Shown here: piece after piece, positions 37,294-48,542 of the stretch
Position numbering within the stretch: position 1 is the stretch's first letter
Layout: each line of letters opens with the position of its first letter
Source of the DNA: Zizania palustris
Taxonomy: Eukaryota; Streptophyta; Magnoliopsida; Poales; Poaceae
Assembly (NCBI GenBank): GCA_019279435.1
Contig: JAAALK010000287.1
Span: forward strand, 87,935,532-87,999,531
Direction: 5' to 3'
Length of the DNA stretch: 64,000 nucleotides
Made by a program: the position numbers and the translations under genes
Notes under the pieces: generated by a model
Databases searched by the model: none
Told to the model about the DNA's origin: nothing
The model's input: only the letters and a program-made list of their open reading frames with translations

Positions 37294-38054
37294 GGTTCTA
37301 TATATACCAATCATTTGATTGAAGTGGTATCGTGTAATCTCAGCCGTTAGATCTTAATTAAATATGGATTGTAGATCCGTACCAGTTTGGTTGTTTTAAT
37401 CTGAGCCGTTGAATTTCATTTAAAACGACTGCGCGTTCTGTGGCCGCCAGATCTTGATCCGATGGCTGATCTGGATCCGGCTCACGCGCATAGTGCATGG
37501 GTTCACGTTGGACTTGGCTCACCATGGATCGGTGACTATTTAAGATTTAAATTAAATTCTAGAAATTGATTTAAACTTCAAAAATTCATAACTTCTTCAA
37601 AGTAACTCCAAATTTTACCATTCAAATTTTAGAAAATTCACCATTTTATTCTCTACATTATAGACCAATTTACTTGACATGTTTGGACAGTTTATTATCC
37701 AAAAATAAAACCAAAAGCAATGTTTTAATCTTTAAAAATTCATGTTTACCCCATTTAACTCCAAATTTCCTCATTTAAATTTTAGGAAGTTTCTCCTCTG
37801 TACTGTTTAAATGAAATGATTGTACTGTTTATCTTTGTATGTTCAAATTGATTGTTGTTCTTGTTTTGTGTGCCGCGAAGACTACGACGTCGTCGAAGAG
37901 CGGGAATACTACCCAGAAGTCCCACCATCACAATTTGCCGAACAAGGCAAGTCACCACACTAAATTTTTGAGCATATTGAACCTAGTTTTCTTAAAATAT
38001 CGCTAAAACCCATAGGTTATAAATACATTAGTCAAATTGAAAGCCTTACATTAT
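37294..38054 (+). repeat. Element A 3' LTR, piece 3
   Basis: It starts with the right-hand ggttc copy from E and continues A's LTR to 38054. It ends in attat (38050-38054), the left target copy for F. The region around 37880-38050 aligns with 45895-46070 in LTR G. Confidence 0.85.
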
Positions 38055-39070
38055 TGTTGTAGCAATTTTGTTGGCTACAGCACACGTTTGTTTGTGTGTA
38101 TACGGGGTGTAAAATGAACCTCGAAGGGTTCTCTCAGAGGGAGAAAGGATTTATACTGGTTCGGACCTCCCCTAGGGGATAATAGTCCTACGTCCAGTTT
38201 GTGGTGGATTTGGCATGGCAAGCCTCGGTAAGGAATAGTGAACCCAGGGGTTTCATGGCCTTGGCGAAGGTCCCCTATTACAGGGCTTGGCCCTGCTTTT
38301 ATAGGCACGCAGACCTTAAGAAAAACACCAAAACACCCTCTATAAGCCCTAGTCTCATAGGGGCAAAAAGGGAAAAAGGAGCTAGCTACTGTACAAAAGT
38401 GCTTTATAGCTTTACAGACGTGTCAGACAACGTCACCTTTGACCAGCTAAATGACATACTAGGGGCGGAGGGGCCCCCGTTATGGCCTCTACACTGTAGT
38501 GAGGCATAGATATTTCTTAGGTTCGGAGTAGGGGCCGGAGCTCTTCTAGCGGAGGCTGCGAAGGAGGCTTCGAAGTACACTCCGAAGGGGGCTTCGAAGT
38601 ATACTCCGAACTGGACTCCTTACCGGGCTACGAACTGGGCTCTGAACTAGGGTCTCGGAGACTTGGCTTTGAACTGGCCGGACAGGGTCTGGAGACTGGC
38701 TCTCAGGAGCTTAGAAGGGAGCTCGAAGGTTGACTCTGAACAGAGTCCGAAGGTTAACTCCGAACCAGGCTCGAAGGCTAACTCTGGAGAAGGCTTGGAG
38801 GCTAGCTTCGAAGTTAGCATGAGACTTAGCTTTTTGCAATCTTTAAGGAATCTTGAGGGCTTCTCTCCAGAGGACTCCGAGGGGCCTCGTTCCAGAGGGC
38901 TTCGATGGGGTTCGGGAGCTTCGCCCCAACGGGCTCCGAGGTGAACCCTGGGACCTAGAAACAGCTTCTTCGGGAAGGAACAGGCTTCGACAGTGTTGGG
39001 CTTCGGGCCAAAGGCTGTCAGAGGATGACGTCATTTGGCCCCTGTTCAAGGGAAACTTATTCCCCCAACA
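38055..39070 (-). repeat. Element F 3' LTR (1,016 bp)
   Basis: TGTTGTAGCAATTTTG to CCCCCAACA, with TATAAAAG on the minus strand at 38297-38304. Its sequence is rich in TCCGAAG/CTTCGAAG motifs. Confidence 0.92.
38297..38304 (-). promoter_or_regulatory. TATA box of element F LTR
   Basis: The minus strand reads TATAAAAG, supporting leftward transcription of the element. An equivalent copy lies near 47768-47775 in the other LTR. Confidence 0.65.
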
Positions 39071-39083
39071 GTAGCCCCTCGTG
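39071..39083 (-). other. Polypurine tract of element F
   Basis: The minus strand reads CACGAGGGGCTAC immediately before the LTR start TGTTGGGGG. Confidence 0.6.
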
Positions 39084-39360
39084 TGCAGGCCTTCGGGATG
39101 AAGGGTGTGCGCGCCCTTGGGACAAATGACCAAAAAATACAGCTTCAGAGAAAACAGGCCTTCGAAGCTTGGACCGAAGGCAGCCTCGAAAAGCGTAGGT
39201 GATAACTGCCTGTGTCAGCTGTCAGAATGACCTCGGGGGGATCAACTGACTCTGCAACGGCTGTAAAAGTGATCGTTACTGCGCGCCGGGCCACTTCGCC
39301 TTCGCTGGAGGCCCACTTGGCGGTGGGTTCGGCCCACGAACCGTCGGGATTTTTACCGCC

Positions 39361-39369
39361 TATAAATAG
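39361..39369 (+). promoter_or_regulatory. TATA box of the antisense gene in element F
   Basis: TATAAATAG on the plus strand lies 149 bp upstream of the ATG at 39510. A pyrimidine-rich leader (CTCTCTTCTCTTCCTTAGC) and an A-rich start context (CACAAAAATGC) follow. It is outside the LTR, so the gene seems to have its own promoter. Confidence 0.6.
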
Positions 39370-40413
39370 GGGTTTACCGCACACGGCTTCGGCACGCTCT
39401 CATTTGATTTCTTCTTAGTGCCTTGCATCCTTCGCTCTCTTCTCTTCCTTAGCTTCGCGCGAAGCACCCCTCGCTAACTTTTAGCCCCTCGCACCGAAGC
39501 TCCACAAAAATGCTGAAGAAGGCCGCTTCGAAGGCTTTGGCCTTGGGCCCGAGCTCGAGCTCCGCTCAACTGCAGGCAGCGGTAGCTGCGGCAGCAAAGC
39601 CTGCACCAAGGCGGTTAGGGCCAAGGGACCTTCGGACGCCATCCGACAAGTTCGAGCAAACAATGGAGATGAGGGCCTCGATCTCCACAAAGGAGTCTGT
39701 CCGGAGGGCCTGCGAAGGGAGGATTGCGGTGAAGATCCAACTTAGAGTTCTGAAGAAGTCAGAGGCTATACTAAGACCTCGGGCCGACGAAGTGGTGCTT
39801 TTCGAAGCCTTCTTCGAAGCCGGCCTCGGGCTGCCAGCAGTGGGGATGTTGAGCGAAGTCTTGAGGGCTTACAACCTCAAACTTCCTCAGCTTTTGCCCA
39901 ACGCCGTGGTGAGGCTTGCTGTCTTTGAATGGGCCATGAGGGCCGAAGGTTGCGAGGGTCGCATGGACGTCTTTGTCGCCCTCCACGATGCCAACTGCCA
40001 GCCAAAGCCGAGGGAGGGTACAGACCGCGTCAAGAGGGCTCTAGCCTTCGGAAGCGCCAACTTCCACCTTAGGAGGGAGTACCAAGATGCCTTCCCGGCG
40101 AGGGCTGCCAACAGCAAATGGTACTCGAAGTGGGATCAAGAGTGGTTCTACGCCTCCGTCGGCGCGAACTCTCCCCTTCGGAGTACCAATGCCCTTATCT
40201 CATATCGACGCGAAGGGGTGGTGAAGACCAGCCCGGACAGCCTTTGCTCGAGGATCTCGCTCCTTCGAAGGGTTGCTGCGAAGATGAGCATGAGGGACCT
40301 TGCGGAAGAGTTCATCACTCTCCGGCTCAGCCCCCTTGCGCGCTCTTGCAAGAAGGGGCTCTTACAACCTTCGAGCCGAGGGGGCCTATACGAAGTGGCC
40401 TTTGAACGCCTCG

Positions 40414-40471
40414 GTAAGACTTCGAAGCCTTTCCACTTTCATACTTCGCTGGGAACTTTATTCTGACTTAG
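40414..40471 (+). other. Predicted intron 1 of F antisense gene
   Basis: GTAAGA...CTTAG, 58 bp, phase 1. Splicing joins two different frames exactly, which an unspliced reading cannot do. Confidence 0.65.
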
Positions 40472-40951
40472 ATCTTTATGAAGGCCATCTTGAAGTGAGG
40501 ACTCCGGAGGAGGCCATCGCGGCGGCGGAGCACGTTGTTGGGGCTTCGACACCGGAGGAGCAAGCCCAGTGGCTTGCTTCGGTGGGGTCTTGGGAGCACT
40601 GGAACAGGGTGTGGACCCTACTCGGCTACGAAGAGGTCCCCGCCCTACCGGACTTCTCCCACCTCGTAGCCTCGACAACCGGCGCCAAGAGGAAGAGAGG
40701 GGATGACGACGAGCCCAGAACTTCGAGGGCTTGTCCGGAGGTCCCCGCGACCGAAGCCTCAAACCCGGAGGAGGCAGCGGCCGTGGACCCTCAAACGGAA
40801 GCGGAGCCCACAAATGCTTTGGCTACCAAGGAGGTAGCAAAGACCTCCACGGCGATGACTTTCGGCGCGGAGGCCGACGCACCAGCTTCGCAGCGAAGGG
40901 ATTGGGGGGCACACATTGACCCCTCCACCTTCGAAGAAATCTCCGACGAAG

Positions 40952-41008
40952 GTAACCGCTTCAAACATACTTCTCTTTCATACGTGGATTTTGACTTCTT
41001 TTTTGCAG
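40952..41008 (+). other. Predicted intron 2 of F antisense gene
   Basis: GTAACC...TTTTTTGCAG, 57 bp, phase 1, same phase and relative place as H intron 63606-63675. Its length is a multiple of three, so read-through is also possible. Confidence 0.55.
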
Positions 41009-42237
41009 AAGATGATGCCGGTGCGAGGCCTACTGCGCCGAAGCCAGCGGAGGCCTCTGGCAGTAGCAGCAGCAGCGGCGGCAGCAGCTCGGAGTCCGAC
41101 AGCTCCTCGTCTGAAGAAGACAGAGGCAACAGCCGTGATGAAGGGGACTCCCAAAGCGACGAGGAAGTCGATGTAGTGGAGGTAGTGGATCGAAGCCCTG
41201 CACTGCCGAAGCCTGTGCAGGCAGTTGCGGCGGAGGAAATTGTTTGGCCTTTGCTGCCGAAGGGGGCCGTGACGGAGGTGGCCCTCCAAGCCTTCCAAGA
41301 GGGTTGCGCAGCTGCGGTGGCCGGAGGTTTAGTGGCTCAACTCAGCCACTCAAACCCCAGAGACCTCTTCATTAATGCAAACGAAGCGCTCATCCAGGTG
41401 AGCGAAGTCTTGCGCAGCCTTCGGGCTATACTTCGGCCTTCGATCAGCACTTATGATTTTCTTGACTTCTTTCATGCCTTCGCACTGAACGCAGCAGCAT
41501 CAACTTCTACGGAAAAGCGAATTATGCGCTTGTCGGGGGAGAAGGAGGCCCTCCGACGCGAAGCCTCGGTGGAAGCCGAGAAGCGAAGGCGGGCCGAAGC
41601 TTCAGCCGAGGTTGCGAGGGCCAAGGCCGAGGCGGCGAGGGCCGAGGCCGACAAGGCTAGGGAAGCGTTGGCCTCAGAGACCGACAGGCTCCGAGCGGAG
41701 CTTCAGGCTGCAAAGGATGCCGAAGCCCAGCTGTCGAAGGAGAACTCCGAACTCCGCCAATGGGCTCACTCACTTGAGAATTTTGTCGTTGGCAACATCG
41801 ACGAAGCCACTCTGAGCCTGACCGAGGTCCTACAACAAATAGGGACCGAATGTCGGGCTCCGGATTTTGGCGGCCAGGATCCAATTGGGGACCGCGCCGC
41901 ATTCTTGAAGGTGGTGGCTTCGACGGTGGAGCAGTCTCTGAAGGGCTTCGCACTGATGGCCGGCCGAGTGGCGGGTCAAGGAGTGTTGCAAATGCTTCAC
42001 GACGCGAGGTGCAACCACCTCGAAGCAGCAACCTCCGCGACCCCGGTGGCCTTTGGAGGCCAACACTTGGTGACACCTCCTATAGACGTCCACGGAGCCT
42101 GGCGGCGACTTCAGGAGCCTTGGAAGGACCAAGGCTGCGAAGCAGTCCTCGAGCTTCAGAAGGCCCTCCGCCTTCGCTGAGCCAAAGCGCTTGCCTAGCC
42201 AAATTAGCCTTCGACGTCGGCACCTCCGCCTCCGAAG

Positions 42238-42336
42238 GTGTAGATCTCCTTAGGCTTCTTGTAATTCTTAGTTGTAGGCTTGTAAAAACTTATCAGTTTA
42301 TTAATATAAATGCGGGGGTGCTTTATACCTGCCCAG
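42238..42336 (+). other. Predicted last intron of F antisense gene
   Basis: GTGTAG...CTGCCCAG, 99 bp, phase 0, matching the phase and place of H intron 62148-62236. Confidence 0.5.
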
Positions 42337-42849
42337 GCTCAGTCTCCGAATGTTGACTTCGAAGTACTTGAGGACTCTGAAGAACTTCGCCAATTGTGGG
42401 CGGTCCTTGAGGTAGCTAGGTCCGAAGGCCCCCCTCGGTTTAAACTTCCGAGGGGGCCTAACGGCGAAGCCATCCCCGAAGTAGTCTAGGATCTGCTGGC
42501 TACCGTGAAGATGGAGTCCCTTCGGAGTTCTTCATCCATGCCAGACTTAAGTTGCTTCGCGGTAAACTCACGTAGCGAGGGGGTACAGGCTTCGCGAACG
42601 GTCTTAGCAGGCGATGAAGCCTTAGACTTCTCTGCCTTCGTCACGGCGCCACCTGCCTCGCAGACTTGGAGCGACCTGCAAAGTGGAAGACAAGGTCTGC
42701 GGGCTTCGGGACGTGGACGAACCGACCGTGGGAGAGCAGGCTCCGACGAGGCATCGTCCAGCCAAGGGGGCCCTGGCCGAAAGAAGGGCAAGCGAGGGCG
42801 GGGGCCTCGAGCTCGCTTTTTCTTAGGCTTAGATACAGACTATTCGTAG

Positions 42850-43863
42850 TTTTGTTTTTGAAGTACATTTGTAACATACTTCTCAATTATTATTCAATGA
42901 ATGGGGTTTATTGTATTTGCATACTTCATCTGCATGCTTCGCATTATCTGATGGCTTCGAACGTTTTAGCTTGTCATGCTCGTACTACGTATTACATTCG
43001 CACACCTCACATACATGCTTCCCCCCTTGCTCATGGTAGCTAGGGACTTAGCCGTTGCTGGTGTGGGCAATTAAAAATGCGAAGGGGTGCGCCTTTTTGG
43101 TGGCTTTGGATTCTTGGAATATATTGAGCGACGGCCTCTTTTGGGCTTCGAACGTGTTAATTTGGAGCGAAGCAAGGCTTCAGCGTAGCCAAATTAAGCG
43201 AAGCATGCTTCGGCATGCTAGGATTTTGATGTTGTGCGTGAGCAAGGCTCTGAAACGCACTTAGATTTTAAGCGAAGCGTGACTTCGAGATGTTTAATTT
43301 TTAGCTTAGATCATGTCACGCGAAGCGAGGCCCTGGTGCGTGTTCAGATAGCGAAGCAAGGCTTCTTGAGCTTGGTCCTGTAGTGAAAAGGATATTTGGT
43401 GTGGATTCACCAAACCTATGATAAGTTGAGCCACCTTCGACTCTGGGTCACCTACGACCCTAGGCCGCCTTCGACCCTGGGCCACCTTCGACCCGGGGAT
43501 GCATCAGGCCGGAGCCTGGAATCCCAGACTTGCCGAGCCATCGCCCAAAAGTCTCAAAGCCCACTGCTACGGGCCCGGAGGCGCTGTGTAGCCTTCGGAG
43601 GGATGCTCTGGATTTTGTAAAGCGAAGCAAGGCTCCGAATTTTTAAAAAAGGCAAAGCAAGACTTCGGGTTTTTGATAAGATGAAGCAAGGCTTCGGATT
43701 TTTCATTAAGATGGAGAAGAAGTTTGCTTTAAAGGCGAAGCAAGGCTTCGAATATAAGGCGAAGCGGGGCTTCGATTTAAGGCGAAGCAGGGCTTCAATT
43801 TTATATCAAAGTAATTGCAAAATTGTACATCGAAGTGGTACTTCGGATAGTGTGCATACCTCG
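42850..43863. other. Element F non-coding interior with GCGAAGC-AAG-GCTTCG repeats
   Basis: This 1 kb follows the antisense gene and has no credible ORF. From about 43150 to 43800 roughly eleven degenerate copies of the inverted repeat GCGAAGCAAGGCTTCG occur at uneven spacing, separated by A/T-rich linkers. It ends at cctcg (43859-43863), the target of LTR G. Confidence 0.75.
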
Positions 43864-44606
43864 TGTAACACCCCAAATTTTCAAAGAAATAAAAATATCA
43901 TTTAATTCAATTTCATGGATTTCATTATTTTGAAAATACTTTTAAATACCCTTCTATACCATTTTGAACTACAACATAGAGTTAATGACCAAACCAGGAG
44001 CTGGAAATTTTTGTATAAACTCCCAAGGCCAAAATATATTTTTGAGAATTTTTATAAATTTTTATCAACCTTGGAAGTAGCCTTATTATTTTAAACCAAT
44101 TTCTGCAATTATTTTAAACAGAAAACATTTTAAACAGTAACGGGCTCCCTCCCCTTCTTTTCTCTCTCCCGGCTGGCCCAGCCCACTCCCTCCCGCGCGC
44201 TCAGACTGCCACCCGGGCCCCGCCTGTCAGCGAGCCCTCCTCTCTTCGCGCGCGCTCCCGACGCCTCGGCCCCACCCGTCAACCCTCTCTCTCGCGCCCT
44301 CGTACCCGCTGACCACCTTGGCCCACCTGTCGGACCCGTCTTCCCCGCGAGATCCGCCCCCAAATCCCCCCCCCTCGCCGGCAGAAACCCTAGCCCCACC
44401 TCGGATTCGCTCTCGCCGGCCCCCTCTCCTTAATTACTCATCGGCATTGATTTCCCCGTGCTCTCCCGACCGTTTCCCCCTTTATTTCACCGCGTCATCG
44501 CCCCCGGATAAGCGCTCGCATGCATGGCAGGAGCTCGCCGGCATTGAAGAGAGCCTTTACTCTCGGCCTCCCCCAATTACGCCCCCTCTGCCCCCGCCGA
44601 CGACCC

Positions 44607-44614
44607 TATATAAA
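44607..44614 (+). promoter_or_regulatory. TATA box of solo LTR G
   Basis: TATATAAA followed by CCCCCTGG, the best preserved of the Tekay-type TATA boxes in the window. Confidence 0.65.
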
Positions 44615-46452
44615 CCCCCTGGCCGTCCGCAATGCACCCCTACGCCCTAACACTGTGAGAACCAACCAGAGCGCCCCAATTCGCCTTTTTACTCTTCACC
44701 GCCGCCCGCAATTCAGCCGCCGCTCGCCGTCGCCGGAGCCCCTCTCCGCCTGCGCCGACCGCATCACCGTGACCACCAGGACCTCATCGACCCCGGACAC
44801 CACTCCGTCATCGACGGAACCCGCCGGATCGCCGTCGCCACTGAGGACCCGAACGCCTTCACCGCCTCCGCTCGTCGCCGGTCTCGCTCCATCGACCGTT
44901 CGTCACCGCAAGGGTACCCTCTTGACCCCCATCGTCACCCTCGTTCCATTTTAGGCCCTAGCTTCGACCACCATCGCTCGTCGTGGCCTCTGGCCCGCTC
45001 GCCGTCACCGGAGAATACGACCGGCACGGGCTGAGTACCCGTGCCGTGTCGGATTCACGCGTGACCGTGCGATCTGGATCCGACGGTGACGATTAATTCC
45101 CGTGTGTGATTTAATCTGATCCGTTAGATCTCGGCGAAGGGGTACGTTTTAATCTCGTGCGTCCGTTAGTATTTAAAACCCGCGTTCGATCCCGTGCGTC
45201 CACGTGGTACCCTTTCGCGCGTTTTAATCCTGGCCGTCCGTTATCACTTAAGAGCCCCGCCTCGCTCTTGTGCGTTGGATCTGGATCCAATGGTCCAGAT
45301 TGGGCCGGACCACACGCACAGTGCGCGGGTTCACCGTGGGCCTGGCTCACCGTGGACCCGAGGGGATTTAAATTTAGAAATAAATTCCAGAAACCATTTA
45401 AAACTTGTAAAATTCATATCTGGCGCATTTGAACTCAAAAAATTGTCATTTCAATTTCAGAAAATTTGTAAAATTATTCTCTACGTGTTCATACAATAAA
45501 AACAGTAGGTTTACTTTGGCCTTTTCATGTTTATTTAAATAGATGTTCAAATGCCCTTAGGGTTAAAAATAAAATTTCAAATGTTTAAACTTCAATAAAA
45601 TTTATATTTATTCCTTTTTGTTTATACACTAAAAACCACCAAGTATTCTTTGTACCATTCATTTTAAATTAATTAGAAAACTTAAGATGAGATTAATCAC
45701 TTTTAAAACCCCTTTGTACCAAGGACAACACTTCATTATAATTCCTTTTAAATGATTTATAAAATTAATTTCAGAGGTACCATAACTTGATCTTCTTTAA
45801 ATTAAACCAATTTAAACCTATGTGCTTGTTGTGTGGTTTTATATTGTTTAATTGAATGTTGTATTTATTTTATTTTACTTTAATTATATTGGGAAGACTA
45901 CGACGTCCCCGAGGAGCCAGAATATTTCCCGGAAGTTCCTCCCTCACCCTTCGCTGATCAAGGCAAGTCACCAAACCAATCTTTTGAGCATATTGAACCC
46001 ATGTTTTATTAAACTATTGCTAAAACACATAGGTTATACATGCATTAGTCAAATGAAACCCTTACAATATATTTATTTAGGATCCCCCGACCTTGATGTG
46101 CAACCCAAGCCATGCACTCTAGCCTAAACTCCTTGTGACCATATGATAAATGTTATTAGCTAGTGTCCAATGTATTGACACGATCGCTATAGGATAAAAA
46201 TGAGTCGTAGCAAAATGGTTCTACTATATGATCCTCGTTACTTCTTATCCTTGGAATTCTGTTGGTGATGAGTCATGGTTGTGAGTGTATGCATGGTGGG
46301 TTCCGGGTGCAAGCTAGGGCATTGGTCGGTAGCACCCGGGGCACTATAAGGACCGGTCTGAGGGATCCGCTGCAATACACTTCCGTACTAACCACAAGTC
46401 TAATGGGTAAGTCCTAACAAAAGTATGGAGTGTTCCAAACCGAGGCCACCAT

Positions 46453-46638
46453 TTGGAGATGGGTCAAGTAGCACCTGCGGGTGGCTTGTACCAATGTGGC
46501 GCAAAAGGGGGTGTGACGTTAGCCGGGATGCGGCCCGACGCGCCGACGAAACCTAGAGCGGGTGGTTATCGCTTGGAGCATTTCATGCCAAGGTTTTGGC
46601 ACGAGTTCCCGTGGTATGGGTCATCTCGTTTGGGATGA
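46453..46638 (+). other. Conserved small ORF in LTR, copy in G
   Basis: A 61-codon frame contains RLEHFMPRFWHEFPWYGSS and is in element-sense orientation. It is shortened at the 3' side by a small deletion after GSSRLG. Confidence 0.4.
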
Positions 46639-47260
46639 GTGCGTGCCTTGTGGGTACAGTAGTACATCTCTGATCAGAGTCATAAATCTTTTCGAAAAGC
46701 CGAGCCCACGGTCAAGGGCGGGTTGCGTGACATCCCACAATTAGATTACTCTGAATATGTGTGTGCATGATGGTTTGACATGTAAGGACTGTTGTGCGAG
46801 GAGGTAAAACGTACTCCTCGAGTTTGACGATGTTGTTGATGTTCATGTTTACTTTCCCGCATGGTTAAATTTGACTTCACTAAATGCAATAACTAAAAAT
46901 GTACTTTTCCGCACTGTTAGTCATTACCCTTCCTTGTTTATTACCCTGCATTATTATTTGCATTTGCGGTGGCTTGTTGAGTACTTTTTGTACTCATACC
47001 CGTTGGACCCCACAGAGGATGTCTACTACGAAGATGGTCTGGAGTAGCGACCCAGTCAAGCAAAGATCCTGAAGAAGACGTTCGTCATGCCATTTACTTT
47101 TATTACTATTTTTATTTCAACACTTATGTAATAATATGGTCTGCGTACCATGAATGCTTGTCGTATGTACGTTGTCACATGATGAACCTCTTGCATTATT
47201 GTTTTTCTTTGGAAATTCAATAATGTCTCGATTTCGATAAATCGGGGCGCCCACACCTCG

Positions 47261-47511
47261 TAAAGTGGCTGAAAGCTTGCCTCAGAGCCCCTAGGGATTC
47301 GACGGCCTTAGACACATGAAGCGGAGCCCCTTGGTGGAGGGTGAGCTCCGAAATGCAAAGGGTGGGGGAAGGCGAAGATGGCCTTCGAACTGCACCCGAT
47401 GCCCCTTGCCGAAGGGTGCATGAAGCAAGAAATCTTCGAAGCTCCCCCCTCAAGCGTACTTCGAGTTGCAGACAGTGGCAGAGAACTTAGCTTTTAGGAC
47501 TAAGTTACCCA
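47261..47511 (-). other. Element F leader region near primer binding site
   Basis: No ORF of note. It shows weak similarity to element I just left of its own primer binding site (51220-51490), including a shared TACTTCGAG and AGTGGYAGAGA block. Confidence 0.55.
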
Positions 47512-47524
47512 CGGACGGCGTCAA
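47512..47524 (-). other. Primer binding site of element F
   Basis: The minus strand reads TTGACGCCGTCCG beside the LTR end ACAACA. It parallels TTGGCGCCGTCCG in H and TTGGTGCCATCTG in I. The first bases resemble the tRNA-Asp-type sites used by Tat/Athila elements; the match is partial. Confidence 0.6.
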
Positions 47525-47525
47525 C

Positions 47526-48542
47526 TGTTGTAGCAATTTTGTTGGCTACAACACAGGTTTGTATGTGTGTATACGGGGTGTAAAATGAACCTCGAAGGGT
47601 TCTCTCAGAGGGAGAAAGGATTTATACTGGCTCGGACCTCCCCTAGTGGATAATAGTCCTACGTCCAGTTTGTGGTGGATTTGGCATGGCATGCCTCGGT
47701 ATGGAATAGTGAACCCTAGGGTTTCATGGCCTTGGCGAAGGTCCCCTATTACAAGGGCTTGGCCATGCTTTTATAGGCACGCAGGCCTTAAGAAAAAGAC
47801 CAAAACGCCCTCTATAAGCCCTAGGCTCATAGGGGCAAAAAGGGAAAAAAGGAGCTAGCTACTGTACAAAAGTGCTTTACAGCTTTACAGACGTGTCAGA
47901 CAACGTCACCTTTGACCAGCTAAACGACATACTAGGGGTGGAGGGGCCCCGGTATGGCCTCTACACTGTAGCGAGGTGTAGATATTTCTTGGGTTCGGAG
48001 TAGGGGCCGGAGCTCTTCTGGTGGAGGCTGCGAATAAGGCTTCGAAGTACACTCCGAAGGGGGCTTCGAAGTATACTCCGAACTGGAGTCCGAACCGGGC
48101 TACGAACTGGGCTCCGAACTGGGGTCTCGGAGACTTGGCTTTGAACTGGCCGGACAAGGTCCGGAGACTAGCTCTGAGGAGCTTAGAAGGGAGCTCGAAG
48201 GTTGACTCTGAACAGAGTCCGAAGGTTAACTCCGAACCAGGCGCGAAGGCTAACTCCGGACAAGGCTTGGAGGCTAGCTTTGAAGTTAGCCTGAGACTTA
48301 GCTTCTGGCAATCTTTAAGGAATCTTGAGGGCTTCGCTCTGGAGGACTCCGAGCGGCCTCGTTCTAGAGGGCTTCGATGGGGTTCGGGAGCTTCGCCCCA
48401 GCGGGCTCCGAGGTGAACCCTGGGACCTGGAAACAGCTTCTTCGGGAAGGAACAAGCTTCGATAGTGTTGGGCTTCGGGCCGAAGGCTGTCGGAGGCTGA
48501 CGTCATTTGGCCCCTGTTCAAGGGAAACTTATTCCCCCAACA
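47526..48542 (-). repeat. Element F 5' LTR (1,017 bp)
   Basis: It matches 38055-39070 along its full length. The right target copy attat follows at 48543-48547. Confidence 0.92.

Larger units (their letters stand above)
39510..42849 (+). pseudogene. Element F antisense gene (aORF), spliced, decayed
   Basis: Exon 1 (39510-40413) encodes a segment resembling the plant 'putative gypsy type transposon' domain (PF04195-like): FEAFFEAGLGLPAVGMLSEV then LLPNAVVRLAVFEW. Exon 2 is 40472-40951. From 41009 the frame encodes acidic/Ser-rich sequence, then an Ala/Glu/Arg coiled coil (41520-41770) and a helical domain to about 42170. The last exon (42337-42849) ends with FFLGLDTDYS. Splice sites at 40414-40471, 40952-41008 and 42238-42336 preserve the frame; a further intron from 41398 is likely. 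Stops at 42178, 42196, 42205 and 42487 break this copy, or the protein simply ends at 42180 if the last intron is not used. Function is unknown. Confidence 0.7.
43864..47255 (+). mobile_element. Element G: solo LTR of a Tekay-type element
   Basis: A 3,392 bp LTR runs from TGTAACACCCC to GGGCGCCCACA with a perfect target duplication cctcg (43859-43863 and 47256-47260), inside element F. It has a TATA box TATATAAA at 44607-44614 and the conserved small LTR ORF near 46453-46638. No internal region is present. Its uninterrupted sequence is a useful guide for joining the pieces of A's LTR. Confidence 0.93.
38055..48542 (-). mobile_element. Element F: non-autonomous Tat-type LTR element carrying only an antisense gene
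   Basis: LTRs at 38055-39070 and 47526-48542 both begin TGTTGTAGC and end CCCCCAACA on the plus strand. They are flanked by a perfect duplication attat (38050-38054 and 48543-48547). The primer binding site lies beside the right LTR and reads on the minus strand; the TATA in the LTR is also on the minus strand; so the element runs leftward. Without the inserted LTR G, the interior is about 5.1 kb. I find no gag, protease, RT or integrase in it. The only coding sequence is the plus-strand (antisense) gene at 39510-42849. By hand count the LTRs differ at about 9 of 205 bp. Confidence 0.9.

Noticed and set aside
40300..40471. Separate gene starting near 40300 in F
   Set aside because: The overlap with exon 1 is in a different frame and disappears when intron 40414-40471 is removed. 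The downstream part is exon 2 of one gene.
38055..48542. F as a DNA transposon with a host gene captured inside
   Set aside because: LTR ends TGTTG/CAACA, 5-bp duplication, primer binding site and polypurine tract mark an LTR retroelement. The homologous gene in H and I shows it belongs to the element lineage.
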